A DNA stretch of 64,000 bases from Cellulophaga sp. RHA19 (GTDB lineage Bacteria; Bacteroidota; Bacteroidia; Flavobacteriales; Flavobacteriaceae), in contig NZ_PHUL01000001.1 in NCBI RefSeq assembly GCF_002813425.1, positions 3,231,001 through 3,295,000 of the forward strand, in the 5' to 3' direction. A program made the position numbers and the translations under genes. Below the pieces are notes generated by a model. That model was not told the origin of the DNA, did no database searches, and worked only from the letters and a program-made list of their open reading frames with translations. Below, piece by piece: positions 56,129-64,000 of the stretch; position 1 is the stretch's first letter; every line of letters begins with the position of its first letter.

Positions 56129-56833
56129 TTATTTTAAATAGTCCAAAATATCTTCAATCTTGTCTAAAGTTAAATAGGTATTAGATTCCTCTTCTTCTTT
56201 AGATACCGTTTCATGAACCCAAGTGGTATGAAAAGGAATGTGTACCGCTTGTGCACCCAGCTTAACAATAGGTAACACATCAGACTTTAAAGAATTACCA
56301 AGCATTATAAATTCTGATGTTTTAATTTGAAGGTGATCTAACAAGTTTTTATAGTTCTCTTCCTTTTTATCACTTAAAACTTCTACGTGATGAAAGTATT
56401 TTTTTAATCCAGATTTTTCTAACTTTTGTTCTTGATCTAATAAATCTCCTTTAGTTAAAACTATTAATCTGTATTTAGACTGAAGCTTTTGTAAAACAGA
56501 CTCAACACCTGGTAATAACTCTACCGGTTGCTCTATCATCTCTTTACCTATATCTAAAATTTTAGCTATTACAGAATTGTTTACTTTATTGTTAGACAGT
56601 TCTAAAGCAGACTCTACCATAGACAATACAAATGCTTTTATGCCGTATCCGTACCGACCTAAATTTTGCATTTCCATTTTAAAAAGCTCTTGATCTATTT
56701 TGTTTTTAGTCTCATACCCTTCTAACAGCTCTGCAAAACGTTCTTCTGCCTCTCTAAAGTACGTTTCATTAACCCAAAGCGTGTCATCGGCATCAAAACC
56801 AATAACTTTTATATTCTTGTAGTCTACTTCCAT
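56129..56833 (-). CDS. HAD superfamily hydrolase
   Basis: The 234-residue protein has the HAD motif I FDADDTLW (nucleophile Asp15), motif II in IVLTKGD, and motifs III/IV in [12 protein letters not shown] and [13 protein letters not shown] helical cap lies between motifs I and II, as in the YjjG-like subfamily. It overlaps the end of kdsB by 10 bp, so translation of the two is coupled. Known Kdo synthesis needs a Kdo-8-phosphate phosphatase (KdsC), but this sequence is not a KdsC homologue in layout. It may be a general phosphatase carried with the cluster. Confidence 0.85.
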   Translation of the reverse strand: MEVDYKNIKVIGFDADDTLWVNETYFREAEERFAELLEGYETKNKIDQELFKMEMQNLGRYGYGIKAFVLSMVESALELSNNKVNNSVIAKILDIGKEMIEQPVELLPGVESVLQKLQSKYRLIVLTKGDLLDQEQKLEKSGLKKYFHHVEVLSDKKEENYKNLLDHLQIKTSEFIMLGNSLKSDVLPIVKLGAQAVHIPFHTTWVHETVSKEEEESNTYLTLDKIEDILDYLK

Positions 56834-57552
56834 TCTGCCTGTGCTCTTTCTAAATCCTCTGGCGTATCTATCTCTATACCAGATGTATTATCTACAATCA
56901 TTTTTATTTTTTTACCATATTCTAAATAGCGTATACACTCTACTTTTTCTGATGCTTCTAAAGGCAACATTGGTAAATTATAAAAATCCATTAATGCAGA
57001 TTTTCTAAAAGCATAAACACCTTTATGCTCGTAGTATTTTAGATCTACATTTTTTTCTCTAGGATATGGTATTGGAGAACGAGAAAAATACAGTGCAAAA
57101 TTTCTGTTATCTACTATAACTTTTACAAAGTTTGGATCTTTAATATCTTCTTCATTTGTCATTTCAGACATAATAGTGGCCAGATCTATTTCTTTTTTAT
57201 CGTCGTTTTTAAAAACAGATAACAACTCTTCTAATCCCTCTTTTGGAGTAAAAGGCTCATCACCCTGAATATTAAAAACAATATCTACATCCATATTTTC
57301 TACAGCCTCAGCTATACGGTCGCTACCACACTCATGCTCCTTAATACTCATTATAGCTTTGCCACCAGCTTTTGTAATAGTATTGTAAATAGTATCGCTG
57401 TCTGTAACTACAAATACATCATCAAATAAATTTGTTTTTACAGCTGTTTCATAAGTTCTAACAATTACGGGCTTACCCGCTAAATTTTGCATTAGTTTAC
57501 CTGGAAATCTAGATGCTGCATAACGCGCAGGAATCATTGCAATAATCTTCAT
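56824..57552 (-). CDS. kdsB: 3-deoxy-manno-octulosonate cytidylyltransferase
   Basis: The 242-residue protein is a full-length KdsB: the N-terminal [15 protein letters not shown] nucleotide-binding loop, [38 protein letters not shown] and [13 protein letters not shown]. It activates Kdo (or 8-amino-Kdo) with CTP to the CMP-sugar used for lipid A core assembly. Homologues near kdnB in Shewanella prefer the 8-amino sugar, so substrate preference here needs testing. It starts the kdsB-HAD-kdnB gene order, and overlaps the HAD gene by 10 bp. Confidence 0.95.
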   Translation of the reverse strand: MKIIAMIPARYAASRFPGKLMQNLAGKPVIVRTYETAVKTNLFDDVFVVTDSDTIYNTITKAGGKAIMSIKEHECGSDRIAEAVENMDVDIVFNIQGDEPFTPKEGLEELLSVFKNDDKKEIDLATIMSEMTNEEDIKDPNFVKVIVDNRNFALYFSRSPIPYPREKNVDLKYYEHKGVYAFRKSALMDFYNLPMLPLEASEKVECIRYLEYGKKIKMIVDNTSGIEIDTPEDLERAQAEWK

Positions 57553-57564
57553 GTATCTCTTTTT

Positions 57565-58134
57565 CTATTTTTTACGTTTGGGCATTAATTTTCTGTACAT
57601 TCTAAAAATTAATGCTAGTATTATTACTACCAAAACAGCTCCAATTACAGGAGCTACAATGGTTGCTGTAGATACAACCACAGCTGTGCCTGTTTCTACA
57701 GTTGCTACAATTGGGTTTGCTAAACCACCTGTTGTAGCCGTAGATGTTAATCTTGTTGCGGCAGAAGTACCTTTAATAGCGCTAGCTGTACCACCACCAG
57801 CAATAATTGCCAAGGACCAAGTTATAACTGGATCTAAATTTGCAACTGTAGATACCATAACTGCGGTACCTGCAATTGCAGCCAAAGGTATGGCAGCAGA
57901 ATCTAATATATTGTCTACCCAAGGAATAAAATAAGCAAAAATTTCTACTACTGTTGCTACTCCTAAAACTATTAAAGCTGGTAAGCTCCCAATCCAGTTC
58001 CAACTTTCATTTAGCTCCCATACACCAAAGTAAGAGGCTAAACTTAATGCAAATAAAGGTAAAAAGACTCTAAAGCCTACAGATGTAGCCAAGCCTATCC
58101 CTAAAAAAATACTAATAATGGTTTCTGATGTCAT
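57565..58134 (-). CDS. DUF4126 family membrane protein
   Basis: The 189-residue hydrophobic protein has about five membrane segments and the family N-terminus (GIGLATSVGFRVFLPLF). Long runs of Ala, Thr, Val and Gly (about 85-165) and a basic end (RKLMPKRKK) are visible. DUF4126 proteins are inner membrane proteins of unknown function. It lies 12 bp upstream of kdsB on the same strand and may be in its transcript, which would be the only hint of role. Confidence 0.8.
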   Translation of the reverse strand: MTSETIISIFLGIGLATSVGFRVFLPLFALSLASYFGVWELNESWNWIGSLPALIVLGVATVVEIFAYFIPWVDNILDSAAIPLAAIAGTAVMVSTVANLDPVITWSLAIIAGGGTASAIKGTSAATRLTSTATTGGLANPIVATVETGTAVVVSTATIVAPVIGAVLVVIILALIFRMYRKLMPKRKK

Positions 58135-58215
58135 TTGTAATGGTTTTATGTGTTTAAGTTGCTCTTAAAAGCAGCTATATGGTTAGTTATACACATATAT
58201 TGTACCAAAAATAGG

Positions 58216-59655
58216 CTATTCCCAATCAAGAAAAAAATCGTTCTTAAATCCTATTAAATACAATTGTTTTTTAGCTCTTGTTACTGCAGTATATAACCAA
58301 CGTAGATAATCTTTATCTATACCATTAGGCAAATATGGTTGCTCTACAAACACAGTGTCCCATTGCCCGCCCTGACTCTTGTGACAAGTAATAGCATAGG
58401 AGAATTTTACCTGTAGCGCATTAAAATACTTGTTATTTTTAACCTTTAAAAACTTTTTATATTTAGAGGTTTCATCTGCGTAGTCTAACATTACCTCTTG
58501 GTACAACCTATTACTTTCTTCATAAGGTAAAGATGGTGTTTCTGCATCTATAGTATCTAAAAGTAAAACGGTTTCAAAAGCTGGCATATTAGGATAATCT
58601 ACCATTTTTACATTAACCTCTGCAAACCTAAAACCATATAATTCTTTTATTGCAAAAATTTCTAGTACCTCTAATATATCTCCGTTAGCAATAAAACCAG
58701 CCTCTGTGGTTGGTTTTATCCAGAAATAATTATTTTTAACTACCATCATATAATCACCAGTAGAAATAACATTTTCTAGATATAAAATTCTGTTTCTAAT
58801 ATTTGCATTGTACAAATTTGCTCTTTTGTTAGAGCGCACTATAAAAGCTGTTTCTTCTTTTCCATTTTTAGAATAAGAATCTTCTATAGCTTCTAGAATG
58901 TCATTACCTTCTATTAAACGTACTACGTCTTTGTACGGATTCACATCAAACTTAAAATCATCAAAAAAATTGCCGTGTAATTGCTCTCTTAAATTGGTGG
59001 CGTTCATTAAAATACCAGAGTCTTCAGCTTGCCTCATAACTTCATCTAGTTCTACCCTGGTTACATCTTTATTGTAATTTAAAGATAACCTGTCTTCATC
59101 CAAAGCCGGACTAATATCTAACCTAACAGGTGGTAATTGAGCCGTATCTCCTATTAAAACAAGTTTACAATTGTGTCCAGAATATACATAAGACATTAGA
59201 TCATCTAGTAAAGATCCGTTTTCAAAAAGTTTAGAGTCAGTTGGTGCATCAGGTATCATAGATGCCTCATCTACAACAAAAATTGTGTCTCTGTGTTTGT
59301 TTGGTGCCAATGTAAACTGCACACCTCCTCCACTTTGCTTTTTAGGAAAATATATTTTTTTATGTATGGTTAAAGCCTTTGTATTTGCATAGTTAGACAT
59401 AACTTTTGCAGCCCTACCAGTTGGAGCTAAAAGCACAGCTTTCATTTTTATATTCCACAAATTTGTAACTATAGTTCCAATAATTGTGGTTTTTCCTGTA
59501 CCTGCGTAACCTTTTAAAAGAAAAAGATTGTCCTTATTTTTAGATAATAAAAACTGAGAAAGCTTCTCTAAAGTGATGAGCTGCTTTAAAGTAGGCTCAA
59601 AAGGAAATTTTTCTTTTAAAATATTAAAGAATGATGTAGGGGTGGGTAGATTCAT
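58216..59655 (-). CDS. RecD-like ATP-dependent DNA helicase (AAA/UvrD-C2)
   Basis: The 479-residue protein is a superfamily 1B helicase. Walker A is G49-Y-A-G-T-G-K-T56, Walker B is VVDEASMI, and motif III is LIGDTAQLPPV. The C-terminal UvrD_C_2 part has SYAITCHKSQGGQWDTVFVE and YTAVTRAKKQLYLIG. It lacks the long N-terminal region of RecD2 and is closer to small Dda/RecD-like helicases, moving 5' to 3' on single strands. Role in repair or recombination is inferred from the family. A TATCTTTG -7 element lies only 8 bp upstream of the start codon, so the mRNA may be leaderless. Confidence 0.9.
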   Translation of the reverse strand: MNLPTPTSFFNILKEKFPFEPTLKQLITLEKLSQFLLSKNKDNLFLLKGYAGTGKTTIIGTIVTNLWNIKMKAVLLAPTGRAAKVMSNYANTKALTIHKKIYFPKKQSGGGVQFTLAPNKHRDTIFVVDEASMIPDAPTDSKLFENGSLLDDLMSYVYSGHNCKLVLIGDTAQLPPVRLDISPALDEDRLSLNYNKDVTRVELDEVMRQAEDSGILMNATNLREQLHGNFFDDFKFDVNPYKDVVRLIEGNDILEAIEDSYSKNGKEETAFIVRSNKRANLYNANIRNRILYLENVISTGDYMMVVKNNYFWIKPTTEAGFIANGDILEVLEIFAIKELYGFRFAEVNVKMVDYPNMPAFETVLLLDTIDAETPSLPYEESNRLYQEVMLDYADETSKYKKFLKVKNNKYFNALQVKFSYAITCHKSQGGQWDTVFVEQPYLPNGIDKDYLRWLYTAVTRAKKQLYLIGFKNDFFLDWE

Positions 59656-59662
59656 AAGTGTT

Positions 59663-59670
59663 CAAAGATA
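59663..59670 (-). promoter_or_regulatory. Candidate -7 element of the RecD-like gene
   Basis: On the minus strand TATCTTTG matches TAnnTTTG. Counting 5-7 bases onward puts the transcript start at 59656-59658, 1-3 bases before the ATG. No clear -33 TTTG is present. Confidence 0.45.
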
Positions 59671-59695
59671 ATGATGAAATTTAAGGTGAAATACT

Positions 59696-59724
59696 TTTGT
59701 GATTAAAAAAAAATTGTAGATTTG
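59696..59724 (+). promoter_or_regulatory. Promoter of the 59759 gene (TTTG-N17-TAGATTTG)
   Basis: TTTG (59696-59699), 17 bases, then TAGATTTG (59717-59724) fit the flavobacterial promoter. The start of transcription would be about 28 nt before the ATG at 59759. Confidence 0.6.
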
Positions 59725-59758
59725 TGTCAAACCACTAAATAAAAACAACATTATAATA

Positions 59759-60412
59759 ATGAAAACCGTAATTAAAATTGTTCTTTGGTTAGCAGCTATC
59801 TTTTTTGGATACATGATATACCAATCTGTAAATGGTCCTATAGAGTTTAAAAAAGTAAAACAAGAGCGCTTCCAAGCTGTAGTTAATTCTTTAAAAGATA
59901 TTAGAAACATACAAGAAGCTCACAAATCTGCCACTGGTAAATTTGCTCCTAACTTTAATGCTTTAGTTAAGTTTGTTGATAACGGAAACTACTACATTAT
60001 ACAGCAAAGAGACTCTTCTTATATGGAGTATGATAAAGACTTTGGTATTGATTTACAAAGAGATGTAAAAATTGTAGATACATTAAATATTATACCTGTA
60101 AAAGATTCTTTATTTAAGAATGATGACAGATATAAAACACTTAAGTTTGTTCCTTTCTCTAAAGATGGTAAAGCTGAAATACAAATGAGTACTTCTACTA
60201 TTGAAAAAGGTGGTAAACAAGTATCTGTATTTAAAGCATTTGTTGAAAAAGATGTAGTTTTATACGATCAGCCAAAAGACTTAGTAGCTAGAGAAAATGC
60301 TCAAAATAGTGTTGAAGAAATAAATGGTACTGAAATTATAGTTGGTGACTTACAAGATGTAAGCACTAGTGGTAACTGGCCTCCAATTTATGACAGAAAA
60401 GCAAAAAAATAA
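59759..60412 (+). CDS. Membrane-anchored conserved hypothetical protein
   Basis: I do not recognise a function. The 217-residue protein has one N-terminal membrane segment (about 4-24, VIKIVLWLAAIFFGYMIY) and a hydrophilic domain outside the membrane. The domain has a helical part with a pilin-like KDIRNIQEAHKSATGKFAPNFNALVKFV segment (residues about 45-72), a pattern also seen in type II secretion pseudopilins, where a helix is followed by a short loop and beta strands. It is first in an operon with DUF3822 and rsmD. The next gene starts 22 bp before this one ends. Confidence 0.7.
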   Translation: MKTVIKIVLWLAAIFFGYMIYQSVNGPIEFKKVKQERFQAVVNSLKDIRNIQEAHKSATGKFAPNFNALVKFVDNGNYYIIQQRDSSYMEYDKDFGIDLQRDVKIVDTLNIIPVKDSLFKNDDRYKTLKFVPFSKDGKAEIQMSTSTIEKGGKQVSVFKAFVEKDVVLYDQPKDLVARENAQNSVEEINGTEIIVGDLQDVSTSGNWPPIYDRKAKK

Positions 60413-61217
60413 TACATTAGATACTACATCTAATTATAAAAAATTGTCCATTCAAATTAGTTTGAATGGACTTTCTTTTTGTGTTGTTGATACTCTAGAT
60501 AATACTGTATTGGCTTCTGAAAGAAAAATATTTGATACCGAACTTGATAGTTTAGAGCTAGAAAAAGAATTGGTAACTATGTTAAAAGAACATAACATTA
60601 CCAATAATACTTACGCAGAAGTAATAGCCACACACAGAAATACGCTATTTTGCTTTGTTCCAAAATCTTTATTTGTAGAAGATGAAGCTCATAATTATCT
60701 AAAATACAACACAAAAGTTTTAGCAACAGATCTTATAGCACAAGATGAAATTGCAAACTTTGACATTGTAAATGTTTTTGTACCATTGGTAAACATTAAC
60801 AACTACATTTACGATCTGTTTGGTGATTTTACATACAAACACAGTTCTTCAATTATAACATCATCTTTATTAAATGCAAATACAAATAACGATATTACTT
60901 GTTATGTATATGCATCTGAAAGACAAATGGATATTATTATAATTGACAAAAAGAAATTACTCCTTTTTAATAGTTTTGAATATACTACCACAGAAGACTT
61001 TTTATATTATTTACTTTTTACGTGCGAACAATTAAAATTAAATAATGAAACTGTTTTGCTTCGCTTGTTTGGAGACATAGAAGAAGATAGTACTATTTAC
61101 AAAAATTGCTACAATCATTTTAAAAACATTTGTGTGTACGCACCAGACCATAGTACATTTCAACTAGGAGATTTTACTAAAAAAAATATAGACTTTACCG
61201 CTTTAAACGCTTTATAA
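60390..61217 (+). CDS. DUF3822 family protein
   Basis: From ATG 60390 the protein has 275 residues and no signal peptide. It matches DUF3822, an actin-like ATPase-fold family of Bacteroidetes: SIQISLNGLSFCVVD, VIATHRNTLFCFVPKSLF, and the central ITSSLLNANTNNDITCYVYASERQMDIIIIDKKKLLLFNSF region. The fold resembles the PilM/type IV pilus-associated family, although that is a remote comparison. The gene overlaps the upstream gene by 23 bp and its stop shares one base with the rsmD start, so the three are translated in close coupling. Function is unknown. An ATG at 60369 exists but gives an unconserved extension. Confidence 0.8.
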   Translation: MTEKQKNNTLDTTSNYKKLSIQISLNGLSFCVVDTLDNTVLASERKIFDTELDSLELEKELVTMLKEHNITNNTYAEVIATHRNTLFCFVPKSLFVEDEAHNYLKYNTKVLATDLIAQDEIANFDIVNVFVPLVNINNYIYDLFGDFTYKHSSSIITSSLLNANTNNDITCYVYASERQMDIIIIDKKKLLLFNSFEYTTTEDFLYYLLFTCEQLKLNNETVLLRLFGDIEEDSTIYKNCYNHFKNICVYAPDHSTFQLGDFTKKNIDFTALNAL

Positions 61218-61765
61218 TGCGCATAATATCAGGAAAATTTAAAAGTAAAAGGCTAACAGCACCAAAAAAATTGCCCGTTAGACCAACAACAGATATGGCT
61301 AAAGAAGCCCTATTTAATATTTTAAATAACCATTATTATTTTGAAGATATAAGTGTATTAGACCTATTTGCTGGCACTGGTAACATAAGCTATGAGTTTG
61401 CTTCTCGCGGAACAGAAAATATTATTTGCGTAGATGCAGACTATGGTTGTATAAAATTTATTAGTCAGACTGCTAAAGATTTAGAGGTAGATATATCTAC
61501 TATTAAAAGTGATGTTTTTAAGTATCTAGAACGTACATCTATTAAATCTACTATTGTTTTTGCAGATCCTCCTTACGATTTCTCTAAAGAAAATTTTGCC
61601 AAAATACCTGAGTTAGTTTTTAAAAACGACTTGCTTACTGAAGATGGTTTGTTAATTGTAGAACACTCTAAACACACAGATTTAGAAGATTTACCAAATT
61701 TTTCATACCTAAAAAGATATGGTGGCAGTGTTTTTAGTTTTTTTGAAATTAAAAATGAAGCTTAA
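61217..61765 (+). CDS. rsmD: 16S rRNA (guanine(966)-N(2))-methyltransferase
   Basis: The 182-residue protein is a full-length RsmD: the N-terminal MRIISGKFKSKRL, RPTTDMAKEALFNIL, the SAM motif LDLFAGTGNISYEFASRG, and the catalytic DPPYDF where other members have DPPY or NPPY. It methylates G966 of 16S rRNA. The start overlaps the DUF3822 stop by one base (TAATG). Its stop codon lies within the poly-U terminator region of the antisense rnpB gene. Confidence 0.95.
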   Translation: MRIISGKFKSKRLTAPKKLPVRPTTDMAKEALFNILNNHYYFEDISVLDLFAGTGNISYEFASRGTENIICVDADYGCIKFISQTAKDLEVDISTIKSDVFKYLERTSIKSTIVFADPPYDFSKENFAKIPELVFKNDLLTEDGLLIVEHSKHTDLEDLPNFSYLKRYGGSVFSFFEIKNEA

Positions 61766-61769
61766 AAAA

Positions 61770-62080
61770 GAGCAGGTCATAAGCCGGATTCTGTAAAGCC
61801 AATAAGTAGCTCCTCTATCATTTATCTAGACTTTTGGTTACCCAAAAGCTCAAACCGCCTACCCTTTAGCTTGGGCGTGTACCCTTATAGCGCTAATTTA
61901 CATGGCGTTGCACCGCATAGAGTTTACCTGGTTTCACTACAGCATTACCTGTACATACTTTCTGCTGCACTTGTCCTCGTTTTACAACGGACGGGCGTTA
62001 CCCGCTATGCTACACTATGGTGTCCGGACTTTCCTCTTTACAAATCAAGTTTGTAAAGCGATAGAGTAACCTGCTCGCGG
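61770..62080 (-). ncRNA. rnpB: RNase P RNA (type A)
   Basis: On the minus strand the region has the conserved landmarks of bacterial RNase P RNA: GAGGAAAGTCCGGAC near the 5' end, and ACAGAATCCGGCTTA near the 3' end. The terminal helix P1 is visible as GAGCAGGT (62076-62069) against ACCTGCTC (61777-61770). The length of about 310 nt is usual for Bacteroidetes. The RNA cleaves the 5' leaders of pre-tRNAs. It is antisense to the gap between rsmD and dnaX, with a U6 run directly after the P1 strand that overlaps the rsmD stop codon. Confidence 0.96.
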
Positions 62081-62088
62081 CAAAGGTA
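62081..62088 (-). promoter_or_regulatory. -7 promoter element of rnpB
   Basis: On the minus strand TACCTTTG matches TAnnTTTG and lies directly before the first P1 base, so transcription would start at or near the mature 5' end at 62076. Confidence 0.55.
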
Positions 62089-62153
62089 ATTTAATTGTTG
62101 ATAAGTAAGTACTATATCTTTACAAAAAACAAGGTAAAATAAGAGGGTATTTT

Positions 62154-62161
62154 TATATTTG
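62154..62161 (+). promoter_or_regulatory. Candidate -7 element of dnaX
   Basis: TATATTTG matches TAnnTTTG, 37 bp before the TTG start. No TTTG lies at the normal -33 distance. Confidence 0.4.
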
Positions 62162-62198
62162 TAATATAAGAGTAGTTCACTAAAAAAAAGCATAGTAA

Positions 62199-63998
62199 TT
62201 GGAACCATTTGTAGTATCAGCTAGAAAATATAGACCCCAAACATTTAAAGATGTTGTTGGGCAACAAGCTATTACAAATACACTTCTAAATGCCATACAA
62301 AACAACCATTTAGCACAAGCTTTGTTGTTTACAGGTCCTAGAGGTGTTGGTAAAACTACGTGTGCTCGTATTTTAGCAAAAATGATAAACTCTGACGGAG
62401 AAGAAAACTCTGAAGAAGACTTTGCTTTTAATATTTTTGAACTAGATGCTGCATCTAACAACTCTGTAGACGGTATTAGAAGTCTAATAGATCAAGTACG
62501 TATACCACCACAAGTTGGTAAATACAAAGTATATATTATAGATGAGGTGCACATGCTTTCTCAGGCTGCTTTTAATGCTTTTCTTAAAACATTAGAAGAA
62601 CCACCAAAGCACGCTATTTTTATTTTAGCAACTACAGAAAAGCATAAAATTATACCAACTATTCTATCTCGTTGTCAAATATTTGATTTTAAAAGAATTA
62701 CAGTTAAAGACGCAGCAGAATATTTAAAATATATTGCAGAAAACCAAGGTATTGAAGCAGATGATGACGCTTTACATATTATAGCTCAAAAAGCTGATGG
62801 CGCAATGCGAGATGCTCTTTCTATATTTGATAGAGTTGTTAGTTTTTCAGGCAAACAATTAACCCGCAAAGCAGTTACAGAAAACTTAAATGTATTAGAT
62901 TACGATACATACTTTACTGCTACAGATTATATATTACAAAACGATATCCCTTCATTACTAATACTATTTAACACAACACTTAGTAAAGGTTTTGATGGAC
63001 ACCATTTTATTATTGGCTTAGCATCTCATTTTAGAGATCTAATGGTTTGTAAGCATCCAAACACAATAAACTTACTAGAAGTTGGGGACGAAGCTAAAAA
63101 ACGCTATTTAGAACAAACGCAGCAAACAAATAATGCTTTTCTACTAAAAGCAATAGATATTGCAAACAGTGCAGATCTAGATTACAAAACAAGTAAAAAT
63201 CAACGCTTGTTAATAGAACTTGCCTTAATGAAATTAGCCTCTATCACTTTTGATGGAGAAAAAAAAAATCCTGAATCTCTAGCTTTACACAATCAAATTA
63301 TATCTTTAGTACCTGCTTCTCATTTTAGAAAAAGCAATCCAAATAGTACCCAAACTACTAAAGCTAAAGAATCAACACCCAATACAGAGCAAGCTACAGT
63401 AGCTAATACCACTACAGAAACAGCTCCTGTTGCTACTCCAAAATCTGTTACACCTACTGCTGTATCAAAAACAAATACAGCAACCACAGAGGTAGCTACA
63501 GCTCCCGCAATAAAAAAATTAGACATAAATGCACCTAAAAGAGTTTCTGGCTTATCTCTTTCTAGCTTAAAAGCAAAACAACAGCACAAATTAAATAAAG
63601 TTGATGTTGTTGTAGACGAGAGTAAACTACCCAATGAAGACTTTGCTGTAGAAAAACTACAAGAATTATGGAATATTTTTGTAAATAAAATTGAAGCTGA
63701 AGGGCAACGTATTTTAGCTTCTAACTTAAATAGTGACACTCCTACCTTAAAGGATAGAACAACTATTAGCATACAACTACCTAATGACACTATGAAAAAA
63801 GAGGTTGAACGTGAAAAGTACGACCTTATGGAATACCTAAAAAAAGAGCTAAATAATTATTTTATTACTCTAGAAGTTACAGTTAATGAAGAAGCTGTAA
63901 AAAAGTTTGCGTTTACTCCTGAAGAAAAATACCAAAAATTAAGAGAAAAAAACCCTGTAATAGACTTACTAAGGCAGGAATTTGATTTAAGTATATAG
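62199..63998 (+). CDS. dnaX: DNA polymerase III subunit gamma/tau
   Basis: The 599-residue protein starts at TTG with the family N-terminus (FVVSARKYRPQTFKDVVGQ). Walker A is G46-P-R-G-V-G-K-T53, followed by ELDAASNNSVDGIR, Walker B in IIDEVHMLS and FLKTLEEPP. Residues 62-78 replace the four-cysteine zinc module of other DnaX proteins with an acidic linker. Domains I-III end near residue 355. The rest (a Thr/Ala/Pro-rich linker and a C-terminal domain) belongs to tau. It loads the sliding clamp and links polymerase to helicase. An A10 run at codons 354-357 is a possible slippage site for making a short gamma form. Confidence 0.95.
   Translation: MEPFVVSARKYRPQTFKDVVGQQAITNTLLNAIQNNHLAQALLFTGPRGVGKTTCARILAKMINSDGEENSEEDFAFNIFELDAASNNSVDGIRSLIDQVRIPPQVGKYKVYIIDEVHMLSQAAFNAFLKTLEEPPKHAIFILATTEKHKIIPTILSRCQIFDFKRITVKDAAEYLKYIAENQGIEADDDALHIIAQKADGAMRDALSIFDRVVSFSGKQLTRKAVTENLNVLDYDTYFTATDYILQNDIPSLLILFNTTLSKGFDGHHFIIGLASHFRDLMVCKHPNTINLLEVGDEAKKRYLEQTQQTNNAFLLKAIDIANSADLDYKTSKNQRLLIELALMKLASITFDGEKKNPESLALHNQIISLVPASHFRKSNPNSTQTTKAKESTPNTEQATVANTTTETAPVATPKSVTPTAVSKTNTATTEVATAPAIKKLDINAPKRVSGLSLSSLKAKQQHKLNKVDVVVDESKLPNEDFAVEKLQELWNIFVNKIEAEGQRILASNLNSDTPTLKDRTTISIQLPNDTMKKEVEREKYDLMEYLKKELNNYFITLEVTVNEEAVKKFAFTPEEKYQKLREKNPVIDLLRQEFDLSI
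63259..63268 (+). other. A10 slippage site in dnaX
   Basis: Ten A residues span GAA AAA AAA AAT at codons 354-357. One extra A, or a -1 ribosomal shift, leads to TGA at 63272-63274 after two codons. One A less leads to TAG at 63280-63282. Both give a product of about 358-360 residues that ends after clamp-loader domain III. Confidence 0.55.
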
Positions 63999-64000
63999 TA

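Noticed and set aside
61871..62056. Open frame of 61 codons on the plus strand
   Set aside because: It lies in the antisense of RNase P RNA, whose conserved bases explain the sequence.
63320..63790. Open frame of 156 codons opposite the tau part of dnaX
   Set aside because: It mirrors the Thr/Ala/Pro-rich linker of tau and gives a low-complexity Val/Ser-rich translation.

Overview
The window is a chromosomal segment from a member of the Flavobacteriaceae (Bacteroidota). The DNA is AT-rich. Start regions lack Shine-Dalgarno sequences, and several genes carry the Bacteroidetes promoter pattern TTTG-N17-19-TAnnTTTG. There is a C-terminal type IX secretion sorting domain, a bacillithiol gene (bshA), an Ami_3 amidase, a TamB, an LptD, and the GH3-serine hydrolase fusion typical of the phylum. 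I cannot fix the genus from sequence alone. I see no mobile element, CRISPR array, tRNA or rRNA. One structural RNA is clear: RNase P RNA on the minus strand at 61770-62080.

Layout. (1) 1-12.3 kb is a surface glycan region. It holds the end of an asparagine synthase, a parallel beta-helix lipoprotein, a GT4 glycosyltransferase, a diverged DegT-like PLP protein, a PglC-type phosphoglycosyl transferase, a PglD-like acetyltransferase fused to a FemAB-like domain, a second FemAB-like protein, then a convergent MBOAT/SGNH O-acetylation pair and an OmpA-family protein. (2) 12.4-24.9 kb is an envelope and redox block: bshA with a GH3-serine hydrolase fusion, then the operon amidase-MlaD-membrane Fe-S protein-CCG protein-small conserved protein, divergent from lptD-ridA. 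(3) 24.9-27.9 kb holds a BadF/BadG-type sugar kinase, gapA and pfkA. (4) 28-37.3 kb has tamB divergent from tsaD-rsmE-DUF4159-AI-2E permease-SAM methyltransferase. (5) 37.3-42.2 kb, minus strand: esterase, VanX-like dipeptidase, an unknown protein, and a GMC dehydrogenase with its small subunit. (6) 42.5-53 kb, plus strand: M16 protease, TlpA-type thioredoxin, DsbD, a free-standing DsbD N-terminal domain, YebC, and a T9SS beta-propeller protein. (7) 53-59.7 kb, minus strand: acyltransferase, FAD monooxygenase, kdnB-HAD-kdsB (Kdo/Kdo8N metabolism), DUF4126, RecD-like helicase. (8) 59.7-64 kb: a membrane-anchored unknown, DUF3822, rsmD, rnpB (antisense) and dnaX.

Much of the gene content serves the cell envelope: glycan assembly and decoration, Kdo activation, LPS export (LptD), lipid and protein transport across the envelope (MlaD, TamB), wall turnover and periplasmic thiol chemistry. 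The points most worth a second look are: an A10 slippage site in dnaX, exactly after the clamp-loader domains, with stops in both alternative frames; the PglD-FemAB fusion and its tandem FemAB paralogue; a roughly 45-bp promoter-like block shared by the M16 protease and DsbD genes; the apparent lack of an ordinary start codon in tamB; and a kdnB-HAD-kdsB cluster without a visible kdnA.
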